A DNA stretch of 43,381 bases from Candidatus Zhuqueibacterota bacterium (GCA_022616415.1 JAKEEU010000388.1:1-43381); one strand, 5' to 3'. Shown: positions 35,001 to 42,058, counted from the stretch's first letter. Made by a program: numbers and translations. The notes: a model not told the origin generated them from the sequence alone.

Positions 35001-36203
35001 TTAATCTAACCACGATATTATTGCGGTAGCTGCCCGTTGGTATCCACCTGCTTCGTGAAAAGAACGACTAAGTCGTTCGGCATTAAGGCGATATATTGGG
35101 TCTGCTAAAATCTTGTCTACGGTACGTCGTAAGTCGCCAGCATCCAGGCGTCCATAAGGGGGCCTGCCAGCTAGGACAACCCCAGCTCCGTGGCGAGCAA
35201 CTTGCCTTCCATTAAGCACTTGCTCGATTTGTTGCGGCACAACTACCAAAGGCACTCCATAGTTCAAACCCTCATTAACACTATTCATCCCACCGTGCGT
35301 GATAAACAGATCTACTTTTTGTAATAGCTCCAGTTGAGGCACGGTCAATTGAACAATGAAGTTATCCGGGACAAGCCCAAGCTCATGTATGTCGGTTAGG
35401 CGACCCACCGAGAGGATGAACTGAGCTGAATGGTCAGAAAAAGCCTTAAAGACTGTACGGTAAAACTCAAGATTATTACTGTAAAGAGTACCGAGAGACA
35501 GATAGATTTTGGTACGTTCAGGATCAAGTAAGTCCCAAGGAAAGTCAGTCTCCTTTCGAGTGGTCATAAGAATTGAGGGCCCGACGAAGTGAAAACTGTC
35601 GTCAATATAAGGCGTATCTGGTTGAAACTCGCGCGAAGTATAGACAATGTTAAAGTTGCCTTTGCAAGGCAGGATAGATTTGCCAGGAAAAATGGCAGAT
35701 CCGTACGTTTTCACTAATTGTCGACGTAGGCGTTGCAAAGTTGGCAACTTGGTAAATGCTTGCTGAAGCATGTTTAGGTAATCACGCCACTCAAGCATAC
35801 CCGAGACACCTTCCTGAACAAAAGTACTGATGGATGCAACCGAAGAGACGTTTTGCAAGCGCGTAGCCTGCATGGCCCAAAGCGCAATCGAATCAAAAAT
35901 TACTAAATCGGGTTTCTCTTGTTCTATTGTGTCCAGTGAAAAAGGCAACAACCGGATGCTTTCTTCCAGTATGAATACGGTAACGTCGACTAGATTGTTT
36001 ATGCGTTCAGCCAAGTCAGATTCGGATGTATTCGAATTGGGATACGCGCGAAACTCAGCACCCGTTCCTTTGATCGCCGGTTCAAAAGTTTCTGAATTGT
36101 AGTAGACCACGTGATGGCCACGCTGCATCAACTCTGTTACGACGGCCAGTGTTGGGTTTACGTGTCCGTAAGCAGGTATGTTAAAGAAAAGAAGCTTTGC
36201 CAT
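35001..36203 (-). CDS. MGT-type macrolide glycosyltransferase family protein
   Basis: A 400-residue GT1 enzyme: KLLFFNIPAYGHVNPTLAVV at the start, then KIYLSLGTLYSNNLEFYRTV, and the donor site DLFITHGGMNSVNEGLNYG with VVVPQQIEQVLNGRQVARHG. This is the MGT set that includes enzymes inactivating macrolides or building glycolipids. The gene is visibly more AT-rich than most of the window, which suggests acquisition. It comes right after the cassette-like region on the same strand and is followed by a second GT1 gene. Function for defence against a glycosylatable toxin is possible but unproven. Confidence 0.88.
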   Translation of the reverse strand: MAKLLFFNIPAYGHVNPTLAVVTELMQRGHHVVYYNSETFEPAIKGTGAEFRAYPNSNTSESDLAERINNLVDVTVFILEESIRLLPFSLDTIEQEKPDLVIFDSIALWAMQATRLQNVSSVASISTFVQEGVSGMLEWRDYLNMLQQAFTKLPTLQRLRRQLVKTYGSAIFPGKSILPCKGNFNIVYTSREFQPDTPYIDDSFHFVGPSILMTTRKETDFPWDLLDPERTKIYLSLGTLYSNNLEFYRTVFKAFSDHSAQFILSVGRLTDIHELGLVPDNFIVQLTVPQLELLQKVDLFITHGGMNSVNEGLNYGVPLVVVPQQIEQVLNGRQVARHGAGVVLAGRPPYGRLDAGDLRRTVDKILADPIYRLNAERLSRSFHEAGGYQRAATAIISWLD

Positions 36204-36235
36204 GAGTCCGTCCTTAGTCCTTTCGTCGCGCGGCG

Positions 36236-36350
36236 TTATCTCGCAATTTCAACTTCACTAATTTGAATCACTGGCGGTATGTCGGTGTAATTGGGCATAT
36301 CACCCTGAAGTAACTCAGCATGCGGCGTGAATGCTGCCAAGAAGTCAACC
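36236..36350 (-). pseudogene. Orphan 3' end of a gene inside the cassette-like region
   Basis: On the minus strand, an open frame begins directly at the attC-like junction (about 36350) and continues without start codon through VDFLAAFTPHAELLQGDM to IQISEVEIAR and a TAA at 36236. It looks like the last ~37 residues of a coding gene. The stop is followed by GATAACGCC, which resembles the beginning of another attC. I do not recognise the protein. Confidence 0.5.
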
Positions 36351-36411
36351 GGCGCGCAAAAGCAGAGCGAAGCGGCGCTTTTGCACGTCCGCGTTGATGG
36401 CTTTGTTAGCC
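36343..36411 (-). other. attC-like recombination site, downstream of DUF1272 gene
   Basis: Read on the minus strand it opens with GGCTAAC (R'' core), then AAAGCCATCAAC, CGGAC, the arm GTGCAAAAGCGCCGC, loop, the arm GCTCTGCTTTTGCGCGCC, and GGTTGACT at the end, a weaker R' core. The arms pair over most of their length. It begins 17 bases after the DUF1272 stop. Its centre is nearly the same as that of the attC at 36757-36842, as expected for a chromosomal integron. Confidence 0.65.
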
Positions 36412-36428
36412 GGTTACATTGTCCTGAG

Positions 36429-36737
36429 TTATCGCTTTTTGGGCGGTATTAACCTGATTTCGGCAGCGAACCGCGCATGAGCTTTCGGGTCAACGGGCCT
36501 GTGCTTGATTTTGGTACTCGCCGGGTCTTTGCCAAGATAGTTATCGCCTTTCCAGTTCTTCGACGGTCTGATGGGTCTAGGCACAAAGCCACCACCGCAG
36601 TTCGGACAGACATTGCCCAGGATGGTATCAACACAGTTGGCACAGAACGTACATTCATAAGTACAGATGCGTGCCTCAAGTGAATTGGGTGGCAACGCCT
36701 TGTTGCAGTGCTCGCAGGTTGGTCTGAGTTCAAGCAT
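36429..36737 (-). CDS. DUF1272-family zinc-ribbon-like protein
   Basis: A 102-residue protein matching DUF1272: it starts MLELRPTCEHCNKALPPNS and continues with CTYECTFCANCVDTILGNVC and CPNCGGGFVPRPIRP. Eight cysteines in Cys-x2-Cys pairs suggest one or two zinc-binding sites. The C-terminal part is basic. Function unknown; the family is common in gene cassettes and on mobile DNA. It lies between two attC-like sites, with its start 20 bases after the GTTAGCC core of the preceding one, the typical cassette arrangement. Confidence 0.85.
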   Translation of the reverse strand: MLELRPTCEHCNKALPPNSLEARICTYECTFCANCVDTILGNVCPNCGGGFVPRPIRPSKNWKGDNYLGKDPASTKIKHRPVDPKAHARFAAEIRLIPPKKR

Positions 36738-36756
36738 GGTGTTTCCCTTCCGTGAC

Positions 36757-36842
36757 GGCTAACGCCCGCATCACCGGACGCCAAAAGCAGAGCGAGGTAC
36801 GAGCGGCGCTTTTGGCGGTCCGAGTGAATGCGATTGTTATGT
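36757..36842 (-). other. attC-like recombination site between YCII-like and DUF1272 genes
   Basis: An 86-bp imperfect palindrome with integron attC layout on the minus strand: R''-like ACATAAC, then AATCGCATTCAC, TCGGACC, the long arm GCCAAAAGCGCCGCT, a loop, the arm GCTTTTGGCGTCCG, GTGATGCGGGC and an R' core GTTAGCC. Outer arms (CGCATTCAC/GTGATGCG) and inner arms (GCCAAAAGC/GCTTTTGGC) both pair. It starts 6 bases after the YCII stop and ends 19 bases before the next gene. Confidence 0.75.
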
Positions 36843-36848
36843 TTATTT

Positions 36849-37166
36849 TTAGCCTGGCATCTGTATTAACTCTGACACCTCAAGTGAACCGCCAATATCA
36901 AGAAACGGGCAAGCTTTTGCAATCTTCAGTGCCGTCTCCATAGAATCAGCTTCAATTATAGTGTAACCAGACATTGACGTTGTGCTTCCAGTGGTGACAG
37001 TACCGTCAGAATTTACTGTGCTCGTATTCTTAAACGGATTAGCAGGACTAACTGCTGAGTCGCCCAATGAAGATAACCATTCCTTATATTTCGCGAAATG
37101 TTGCTTACCTTCCTCTGGGCTAGATGGCTGATCGCCGCCTAGGTAAACAATAACGTATTGAGGCAT
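36849..37166 (-). CDS. YCII-like small protein in a gene cassette
   Basis: A 105-residue protein of the YCII/DGPF-like ferredoxin-type fold: MPQYVIVYLGGDQPSSPEEG at the start, HFAKYKEWLSSLGDSAVSPA, and a C-terminal half GYTIIEADSMETALKIAKAC with a strand-helix-strand pattern. Such proteins are presumed enzymes or binding proteins without known role. A strong AAGGAG lies before the ATG. The gene is AT-rich compared with the region and is flanked by attC-like sites, so it reads as a complete cassette. Confidence 0.75.
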   Translation of the reverse strand: MPQYVIVYLGGDQPSSPEEGKQHFAKYKEWLSSLGDSAVSPANPFKNTSTVNSDGTVTTGSTTSMSGYTIIEADSMETALKIAKACPFLDIGGSLEVSELIQMPG

Positions 37167-37214
37167 TTGCGTTTCTCCTTTCTTGAAAATTAAATTTTAC
37201 TGTACTACAAAAAA

Positions 37215-37241
37215 ACATAACGCCTGAATTATAGCGCCGCC
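37215..37241 (-). other. Partial attC-like end upstream of the YCII-like cassette
   Basis: On the minus strand GGCGGCGCTATAATTCAGGC runs into GTTATGT, resembling the right-hand half of an attC (L' arm plus R' core). The partner left half is not evident, so the site is either degenerate or was truncated together with the gene fragment before it. Confidence 0.45.
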
Positions 37242-37273
37242 AATAAATGATTCTCTTAACCTCCAATACATTG

Positions 37274-37369
37274 CTATCTGAGCAAGATTATTATCAACAG
37301 GAATAGAAACATAAAGCCCGCAACTCTTGCATAAATGAGTTGCGTTTTTTCAGTTGAACTGTTTTGCAT
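37274..37369 (-). pseudogene. Fragment of a membrane protein gene (DUF4386-like start)
   Basis: A short frame with a perfect GGAGG ribosome binding site encodes only 31 residues, MQNSSTEKTQLIYARVAGFM then FLFLLIIILLR and stop. The beginning resembles the first transmembrane helix of DUF4386 proteins, which are frequent in cassettes. The rest is missing. The partial attC end follows 33 bases later. It could instead be a genuine small membrane peptide. Confidence 0.45.
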
Positions 37370-37434
37370 TTCGATTGCCTCCGTGTTTTTCAATTAGATT
37401 ATAGACTTTGATGGTCAATAGATAACTGATTTAT

Positions 37435-37782
37435 CTATTTTTTGCAGTGAATGCCGCTTTTGCGATACGGTGCTGTTACGCAATAGTTGCGGGAAGCCTG
37501 CGACTCCTGCCGCTTTACGTTGTGTTGGGCGGATTTCGCCCTTCGCAATCTGATGTTGTTAGTATCCTCGTCAGTATGTAACTTACCCTCCAAGCACAAC
37601 AGGATATGACCTTTTTGGCACCAATGATCGGCAAGGTAACCAGGACTATATTCAACCAGGCGGATCCGAATATTATCGAACTGCTGCGTACGCCAGTAAG
37701 CTACTCCTGTTTCCCCCTTGTGTTCAGTGGCGGTTATTTTCGACCAAAGGGTTGTGCTAAAGGGGATATTTCTCAAGTCCAT
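37435..37782 (-). CDS. DHCW-motif cupin, C-terminus replaced
   Basis: The first ~80 residues match the DHCW-motif cupin family: MDLRNIPFSTTLWSKITATE, GETGVAYWRTQQFDNIRIRL, YSPGYLADHWCQKGHI with the namesake D-H-W-C segment, and LLCLEGKLHT. After HTDEDTNN the usual second cupin motif is lost. The frame instead runs through sequence with attC-like inverted repeats (about 37475-37530, with GCCCAAC) and ends in a basic tail. The gene is therefore truncated by a cassette-type or other recombination and probably inactive. ATG 37782 fits the family start; no good ribosome binding site is visible. Confidence 0.7.
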   Translation of the reverse strand: MDLRNIPFSTTLWSKITATEHKGETGVAYWRTQQFDNIRIRLVEYSPGYLADHWCQKGHILLCLEGKLHTDEDTNNIRLRRAKSAQHNVKRQESQASRNYCVTAPYRKSGIHCKK

Positions 37783-37969
37783 CGTCACGAACATTATGTT
37801 GGTTGCCGCTCTTTTGTTGGGTTAAAATTATACTCTTGCGATTTACCACGCGGTATGCTGAGCGATTTCCAGTTTCTACCGACGTGAATCCGAGCCATCA
37901 GCACAATTTGGCCCATAGGATACGAGGCATGCGCTAAGAAGGCGTTTGAAATTCATGATCGCTTTAAGG

Positions 37970-39259
37970 CTATTTGAGCAATGTCAATTTCTTTGTTTGG
38001 GCAAATTCGCCGGCCTCGATGCGATAAAAATACACGCCATCTGCCAAGCCATTCGGCGTGAAAACGATCTTGTGTGTGCCGGCTTGAAAAACTTGATCCG
38101 CCAGCACGGCGACTTCCCGCCCCGTCACGTCGAATACTCTGAGTTTGACAGGAGCGGGCTTGGCGAGGTCGAACGCAATGGTCGTCGAGGGATTTCCCGC
38201 AGAGCGGGATGTCGCTCCGCTCCAAAAAGGATTCGGATAATTTTGCGCGAGCGCAAATGACGGCGGTATGGCGCCCGCATCCTCATCCACAGATGTCGTC
38301 CTGCCGATGCTGCGAAATACGCCGTTACCATCCGTCCCCGCCAGAATACGGCCCTGACGGTCGAAGCCCAGCGCCAGCACGCGAAGTCGGGTCAGTCCGG
38401 CATTGACAGCCTCCCAATTGTCGCCGTTATTCAGGGAACGGAACACGCCGGCAGTAGTCAGTCCGGTCGCTCCAGCAAAGAGGTGACCGGCGGCGTTGAT
38501 GGCCAGCGCCCGAACATCCACCACTTCGCCCAAACCGGCGTTGACGCCATCCCACGAATCGCCATTGTCAGTGGAACGAAAAACGCCGTCGTTGGCCGTT
38601 CCGGCAAAGAGATGGTCCGCGGCGTTGACGGCCAGCGCAAAAACAAAGCGCTCAGGCAAACCGGCATTACTGAAGCTCCACGAATCGCCATTGTCGATCG
38701 AGCGAAACACGCCGGCGTTGGTTCCGGCGAAGAGATGCCCGGCGCTGTTGCTCGTGAGTGCAGTGACAAAGGTTTCGGTCAAGCCGGCATTGACAGGCTC
38801 CCAGGTGTCGCCATTGTCGATGGAACGAAACACACCGCCGTCAAAAGTTCCGGCAAAGATATGCTGAGCACTATTGACGGCCACCGCAAAGATGAAATCC
38901 TGAGTCAAGCCGTTATTGATGACGTGCCAAGTGTCGCCATGATCGGTGGAGCGAAACACGCCATTGCCAAGTGTGCCGGCAAAAATATGTCCGGCATTGT
39001 TGATGACCAGCGCATCGACCGGGATTCCGAATAAATCGACCCTCCATGAATCGCCATTGTCGGTAGAGCGCCCAACACCAACAAAGGTTCCGGCAAAGAT
39101 CACATCATTCCTGTCAATGATTATCGCAGCTACCGGCCCGACCAAAGGCCCCCTGACCGGTTCCCAAAAATCGGTTTGCGCGAAAGTTGTTGCGGTGAAT
39201 CCCGCCGTTAGAATGAGAGCGTGGATCAACCGGCTCGCAGTGCAAATTTTCTTTTTCAT
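37970..39259 (-). CDS. Secreted BNR/PSII-stability-factor-like repeat protein with Por (T9SS) sorting domain
   Basis: About 429 residues from ATG 39259 (GAGGA 8 bases upstream), with a signal peptide ending TAGFTATTFAQ. The body has six to seven ~40-residue repeats with the consensus VFRSTDNGDSWxxxNAGL and AGHLFAGT, forming a sialidase/photosystem-II-assembly-like beta propeller. The C-terminal ~90 residues are a type IX secretion signal: ALAQNYPNPF, then VKLRVFDVTGREVAVLADQ, LADGVYFYRIEAGEFAQTKK and LTLLK. The protein should be exported through the T9SS to the surface; its target is unknown. An extra 10 codons interrupt the NPF-NPSTTI motif. Confidence 0.9.
   Translation of the reverse strand: MKKKICTASRLIHALILTAGFTATTFAQTDFWEPVRGPLVGPVAAIIIDRNDVIFAGTFVGVGRSTDNGDSWRVDLFGIPVDALVINNAGHIFAGTLGNGVFRSTDHGDTWHVINNGLTQDFIFAVAVNSAQHIFAGTFDGGVFRSIDNGDTWEPVNAGLTETFVTALTSNSAGHLFAGTNAGVFRSIDNGDSWSFSNAGLPERFVFALAVNAADHLFAGTANDGVFRSTDNGDSWDGVNAGLGEVVDVRALAINAAGHLFAGATGLTTAGVFRSLNNGDNWEAVNAGLTRLRVLALGFDRQGRILAGTDGNGVFRSIGRTTSVDEDAGAIPPSFALAQNYPNPFWSGATSRSAGNPSTTIAFDLAKPAPVKLRVFDVTGREVAVLADQVFQAGTHKIVFTPNGLADGVYFYRIEAGEFAQTKKLTLLK
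38195..38224 (-). repeat. 30-bp palindromic in-frame insertion in the sorting domain
   Basis: The invariant sorting-domain sequence NPFNPSTTI is split here as NPF-WSGATSRSAG-NPSTTI. The 30 extra bases contain the perfect palindrome TCCCGCAGAGCGGGA (6-bp arms, 3-base loop) followed by TGTCGCTCCGC. It looks like a small mobile palindrome inserted in frame. Confidence 0.6.
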
Positions 39260-39348
39260 AAACATGTTCCTCACATAAGTAAAGTCGGGCTCGTCTCAAA
39301 TCATATCCTCACAAGCTGTGCATCAGCGAGCCCGACTCTACGATTTAT

Positions 39349-40125
39349 TTAAAAGGCGGCTTGCGGCTCGCCGTAGATGAAATTATCCACGACCACGACA
39401 TCCACTGTGCCGCCACCGGTCACGTCGTTCACGCCTGCGCCCAGCGCACCATCGCCACAGGTGATTTTCACGCGCGCGACGACGGCCGCCTCATACTTTA
39501 CGCCGATGAACGAAAGGCCGTTAGCGTCGGAACGCACCGGCGCATAATAAACACCCAGGCTGTTGCCGATTTTATCGAAGAGCTCCAACGCTGTTTTGTT
39601 CTCGCGATCAACGTCCGAGAACACTACGCCAAAGCCGGTTACCGCTGCAGGCGTCGGCTCGCCCGCCACTTGCGGCAGCGCGTTGATGATATTGCTGCCT
39701 ATCGCCGAGAAAATAACCGGTTGACTAAAAGCTTTGAACTCTTGGCCGTATGTCGGATTGATCTCCGCGAACAGCAGGCTGTCATTGCGAAAGCCCGTGC
39801 CGGTCGTCGTAAGCACGATCCCGGACTTCACATTGACATTAAAGAACGTTGCCGGAAAATCGTTGCGATTGTTGAACGGTTTGGCGCCCGCGCCGTCCCA
39901 AGCCACTTCGCGGCGGCCGCTGGGTTTTTGGCCGGCCTGGCCGCCGTTGTTGGGATCGCCCAGCAATGTGCGAAACTCATTGACTTTGGCAGTGATATCA
40001 CCGGTTGCCGAAATCACCGTCACATTCGGCTGGCTTGGTTGCAGCGGCGTCGGGTCATCGCTGCACGCCGTGAACAATCCGGCAATCGTTAACAGCGCCA
40101 GGCTGTGTTTTACAACTGTCTTCAT
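39349..40125 (-). CDS. Lipoprotein of unknown function
   Basis: From ATG 40125 (AAAGGAG upstream) this encodes 258 residues with a signal peptide KTVVKHSLALLTIAGLFTAC ending at the lipid-bearing cysteine, and an early DDPTPLQPSQP linker. The rest is mostly beta-rich: RREVAWDGAGAKPFNNRNDF, SGIVLTTTGTGFRN, VVFSDVDRENKTALELFD, and VVDNFIYGEPQAA. This resembles proteins that carry a weak jelly-roll domain with a conserved VVDNF ending, as seen in PEP-CTERM-like surface proteins; I cannot name a function. It is probably in one unit with the cupredoxin gene upstream. Confidence 0.65.
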   Translation of the reverse strand: MKTVVKHSLALLTIAGLFTACSDDPTPLQPSQPNVTVISATGDITAKVNEFRTLLGDPNNGGQAGQKPSGRREVAWDGAGAKPFNNRNDFPATFFNVNVKSGIVLTTTGTGFRNDSLLFAEINPTYGQEFKAFSQPVIFSAIGSNIINALPQVAGEPTPAAVTGFGVVFSDVDRENKTALELFDKIGNSLGVYYAPVRSDANGLSFIGVKYEAAVVARVKITCGDGALGAGVNDVTGGGTVDVVVVDNFIYGEPQAAF

Positions 40126-40262
40126 CGAGGTACTCCTTTGAATTGTTTGAAAGTGAATTGATTTGAAGTCAAATGATTGTGAACCGAGCTTCAGCCTGCG
40201 GGCCGAAATGTCTTTCTCCGGCGGACAGGCCCGGTATCTGAGCAGAATGAGTTTCTCCATCT

Positions 40263-40628
40263 CTACTGAACAGTGATGGTTCCAACCATTCCCATTGAGC
40301 TATGATAGATGCAGTGAAACTTGAACGTCCCTGGTGTATTAAAGACCGTCGTGCTGCTTACGCCGGGCTGCATGTCACCCGTATCCCACACTCTGTTGTC
40401 ACTTGTGGAGGTGTGGATATCACGATCGTCGTTACGCCAGGTTACAGTCGTCCCTCTTGCAACCGTTAGGGTGGCGGGATTGAACGAACTGGAACCCATG
40501 ACTACCGTGTTGGGCGGGATATTGGATGGCGCCGGGCTGGAATTTGGCGAATCGCTTTTGCATCCCAGCACTCCAAAAATCACGAAGCCGATCATGGCGC
40601 CGGCCAGTAAAACAATGTTTCTCTTCAT
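40263..40628 (-). CDS. Cupredoxin (plastocyanin-like) lipoprotein
   Basis: A 121-residue blue-copper protein attached by a lipid: signal peptide with lipobox GVLG|C at Cys23, then the cupredoxin domain. Copper ligands are His72 (RDIHTS), Cys106, His109 and Met114 in FHCIYHSSMGMVG, the C-x2-H-x4-M spacing of plastocyanins. It would carry electrons in the periplasm or outer membrane, perhaps for a copper-dependent or respiratory enzyme. The PQQ dehydrogenase in this window is a conceivable but unproven donor. Confidence 0.9.
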   Translation of the reverse strand: MKRNIVLLAGAMIGFVIFGVLGCKSDSPNSSPAPSNIPPNTVVMGSSSFNPATLTVARGTTVTWRNDDRDIHTSTSDNRVWDTGDMQPGVSSTTVFNTPGTFKFHCIYHSSMGMVGTITVQ

Positions 40629-40767
40629 AGTGTTTCTCCTGTTGTTATTGGTGTTTTTGCATCATACTCTCCGGCACTGCTACGCACTTGTCAAGAGTTG
40701 ATTTGGTGATTGAAAAACGGTTGATCATTCATACGGGTTTTGAGCCTGTGGCTTTCCACACAACACA

Positions 40768-40943
40768 TTACTTGAGTAACTCCATACCTCGTGTCTCGGT
40801 CTGGCCTCCGGCTTGGAGTGTATAGAAATACACTCCGCTTGGGAGATTCGTCGCATCAAATTTGAATGACAGCGGCATGGCATGAGCACATTTGATTGTG
40901 AACGCGAGCTGCAGCACTTTCGATGACGGATTCACATTTTTGG
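40768..40943 (-). pseudogene. Orphan Por/T9SS sorting-domain fragment
   Basis: Directly after the stop of the DUF4242 gene the minus strand stays open from VTKNVNPSSKVLQLAFTIK to FKFDATNLPSGVYFYTLQAG and MELLK with a TAA at 40768. That is the second half of a Por C-terminal sorting domain. It has no start codon or domain in front, so a larger secreted-protein gene has been deleted here. Confidence 0.7.
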
Positions 40944-41195
40944 TTACGAACCCTCTTTCACTTCGATAATCTCATCGGCAACGAGACCATGCGCTTCGCG
41001 GTGCACCGCCATGGCCGCTTCTTTGCTCGGGGCCTCAACGAGGCAAAAGACTTTGCCGGTGCCTTCGTCAAACCAATATTTCAAGTACTTCACATTATGC
41101 TTGGCTTGTGTCTCCAGGTCTTTCGCGTGAGCGCCAGCGACGGCGTCAGCCGTGAGTCCGTCCACGTGTTGGTGAATATCCAAATAGAGTGGCAT
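40944..41195 (-). CDS. DUF4242-family small protein
   Basis: An 83-residue protein of the DUF4242/SCO4226 type: MPLYLDIHQHVDGLTADAVA, then KYLKYWFDEGTGKVFCLVEA and PSKEAAMAVHREAHG. The fold is a ferredoxin-like alpha/beta dimer that has been found to bind nickel in one case. A strong AAAAGGAG precedes the ATG. It sits last in the STAS/DUF3307 gene set. Confidence 0.85.
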   Translation of the reverse strand: MPLYLDIHQHVDGLTADAVAGAHAKDLETQAKHNVKYLKYWFDEGTGKVFCLVEAPSKEAAMAVHREAHGLVADEIIEVKEGS

Positions 41196-41210
41196 TTTAG
41201 GTTACTCCTT

Positions 41211-41339
41211 TTATGGGTTAGAGTTATTGTCTCGGTCGTAATGTTTCATCGAACTCGCCTCGCCGAAAGGCGGAATTTTATCAATCCATGTTGCCTTCAA
41301 TTGGGCCTTAATCGTGTCCATGTCTGGTGTAGGGCGCAT
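41211..41339 (-). pseudogene. N-terminal fragment of a class I methyltransferase gene
   Basis: A 42-residue frame with a good AAGGAG begins MRPTPDMDTIKAQLKATW, the usual start of a group of SAM-dependent methyltransferases, then diverges and ends without the GxGxG motif. The remainder of the gene was deleted. It may still be translated as a small peptide in the operon. Confidence 0.6.
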
Positions 41340-41400
41340 GCGAATCTCCTTTTTGTGGTGAGTGGATGATGGTCGCGAGGCTCTGCTGTTCTCATCCATT

Positions 41401-41724
41401 TCATAATGCGATGACAACAGCGATCCACAGGATGTGGAATATGTTGTCCGTGATAATGAGGGACCACGGCGCCAGCGGCTGGACGGCGAACTCATTCCGG
41501 CCCATGATTTTCATGCTCCAGGGCACAAAATTCGTCCGGTCTTGCAGCCAATGCTGCAAGGCAATCAAGAGCAGCTTCCACCAAGCCAATCCGGTAAAAA
41601 TAAACGGCAACATATAAAGCATGACATGGATCGTACAAATCCAGGAATTGGCTTTTTTCCCTTTCGCTATCCAATCATTTTGCAAAAGGTAATCGCCGAT
41701 GAGATGCGCGTATATCCAGTGCAT
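41401..41724 (-). CDS. DUF3307-family membrane protein
   Basis: A 107-residue inner-membrane protein. It begins MHWIYAHLIGDYLLQNDWIA, the H-x-x-G-D-Y-L-L-Q pattern of DUF3307, and has helices around residues 28-60 and 88-107. The role is unknown. Its ATG overlaps the stop of the STAS gene (TAATG), so the two are co-translated. DUF3307 proteins are also known next to SatD in stress-related pairs. Confidence 0.82.
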   Translation of the reverse strand: MHWIYAHLIGDYLLQNDWIAKGKKANSWICTIHVMLYMLPFIFTGLAWWKLLLIALQHWLQDRTNFVPWSMKIMGRNEFAVQPLAPWSLIITDNIFHILWIAVVIAL

Positions 41725-42008
41725 TACAACGTGATCGTCAATTGATTGTTGTTTCCGTTCAACATCTCAGCGATAAGCGTGGGACAGTTGATAAGCCGGA
41801 GGTTCGGGGAAGCGATTCGCTTGAGCATCGCCACGCCGTTGGGTTCGATGAACATCACCTCGGAAAAATCCAGCAGAACCTCCGGCTTGGCTCGAAGCCA
41901 TTTCAAACACTCTTGCTCCAACACGGTTACCCATTCGGACACAATCCGGCCTTCCACCTTGAGTGTGACAGAGTCGGCGCTTTCGGAAATCTCGGTAATA
42001 CGGAGCAC
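41724..42008 (-). CDS. STAS-domain protein
   Basis: A 94-residue protein with the anti-sigma-factor-antagonist (STAS) fold. It starts LRITEISESADSVTLKVEGR and has the late strand LRLINCPTLIAEML. The site that carries the phosphorylatable Ser in SpoIIAA (D-S-S-G) here reads EPNG in FIEPNGVAML, so phosphorylation is unlikely. The start is GTG 42008 with GAGGAG about 8 bases upstream. First gene of the operon behind the sigma-54-like promoter. Confidence 0.82.
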   Translation of the reverse strand: MLRITEISESADSVTLKVEGRIVSEWVTVLEQECLKWLRAKPEVLLDFSEVMFIEPNGVAMLKRIASPNLRLINCPTLIAEMLNGNNNQLTITL

Positions 42009-42043
42009 TCATTTTCTCCTCTTGATGTTGCTTTTCATCTCAC

Positions 42044-42058
42044 GCAAACCGCATTCCA
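42044..42058 (-). promoter_or_regulatory. Sigma-54 (-24/-12) promoter candidate for the STAS operon
   Basis: The minus strand reads TGGAATGCGGTTTGC, which fits the TGG-N8-TTGC form with GG and GC ten bases apart. It lies about 36 bases before the GTG start of the STAS gene, giving a short leader. A sigma-54 activator gene lies next to it. Confidence 0.55.

Noticed and set aside
37316..37350. Plus-strand hairpin CGCAACTC/GAGTTGCG followed by six T, a terminator shape
   Set aside because: No plus-strand gene ends nearby, and the sequence is part of the minus-strand membrane-protein fragment; kept only as a possible coincidence.
37475..37530. A further attC-like palindrome with GTTGGGC core
   Set aside because: Arms pair poorly and the opposite core is not clear in either orientation, so it was not listed as a separate site.
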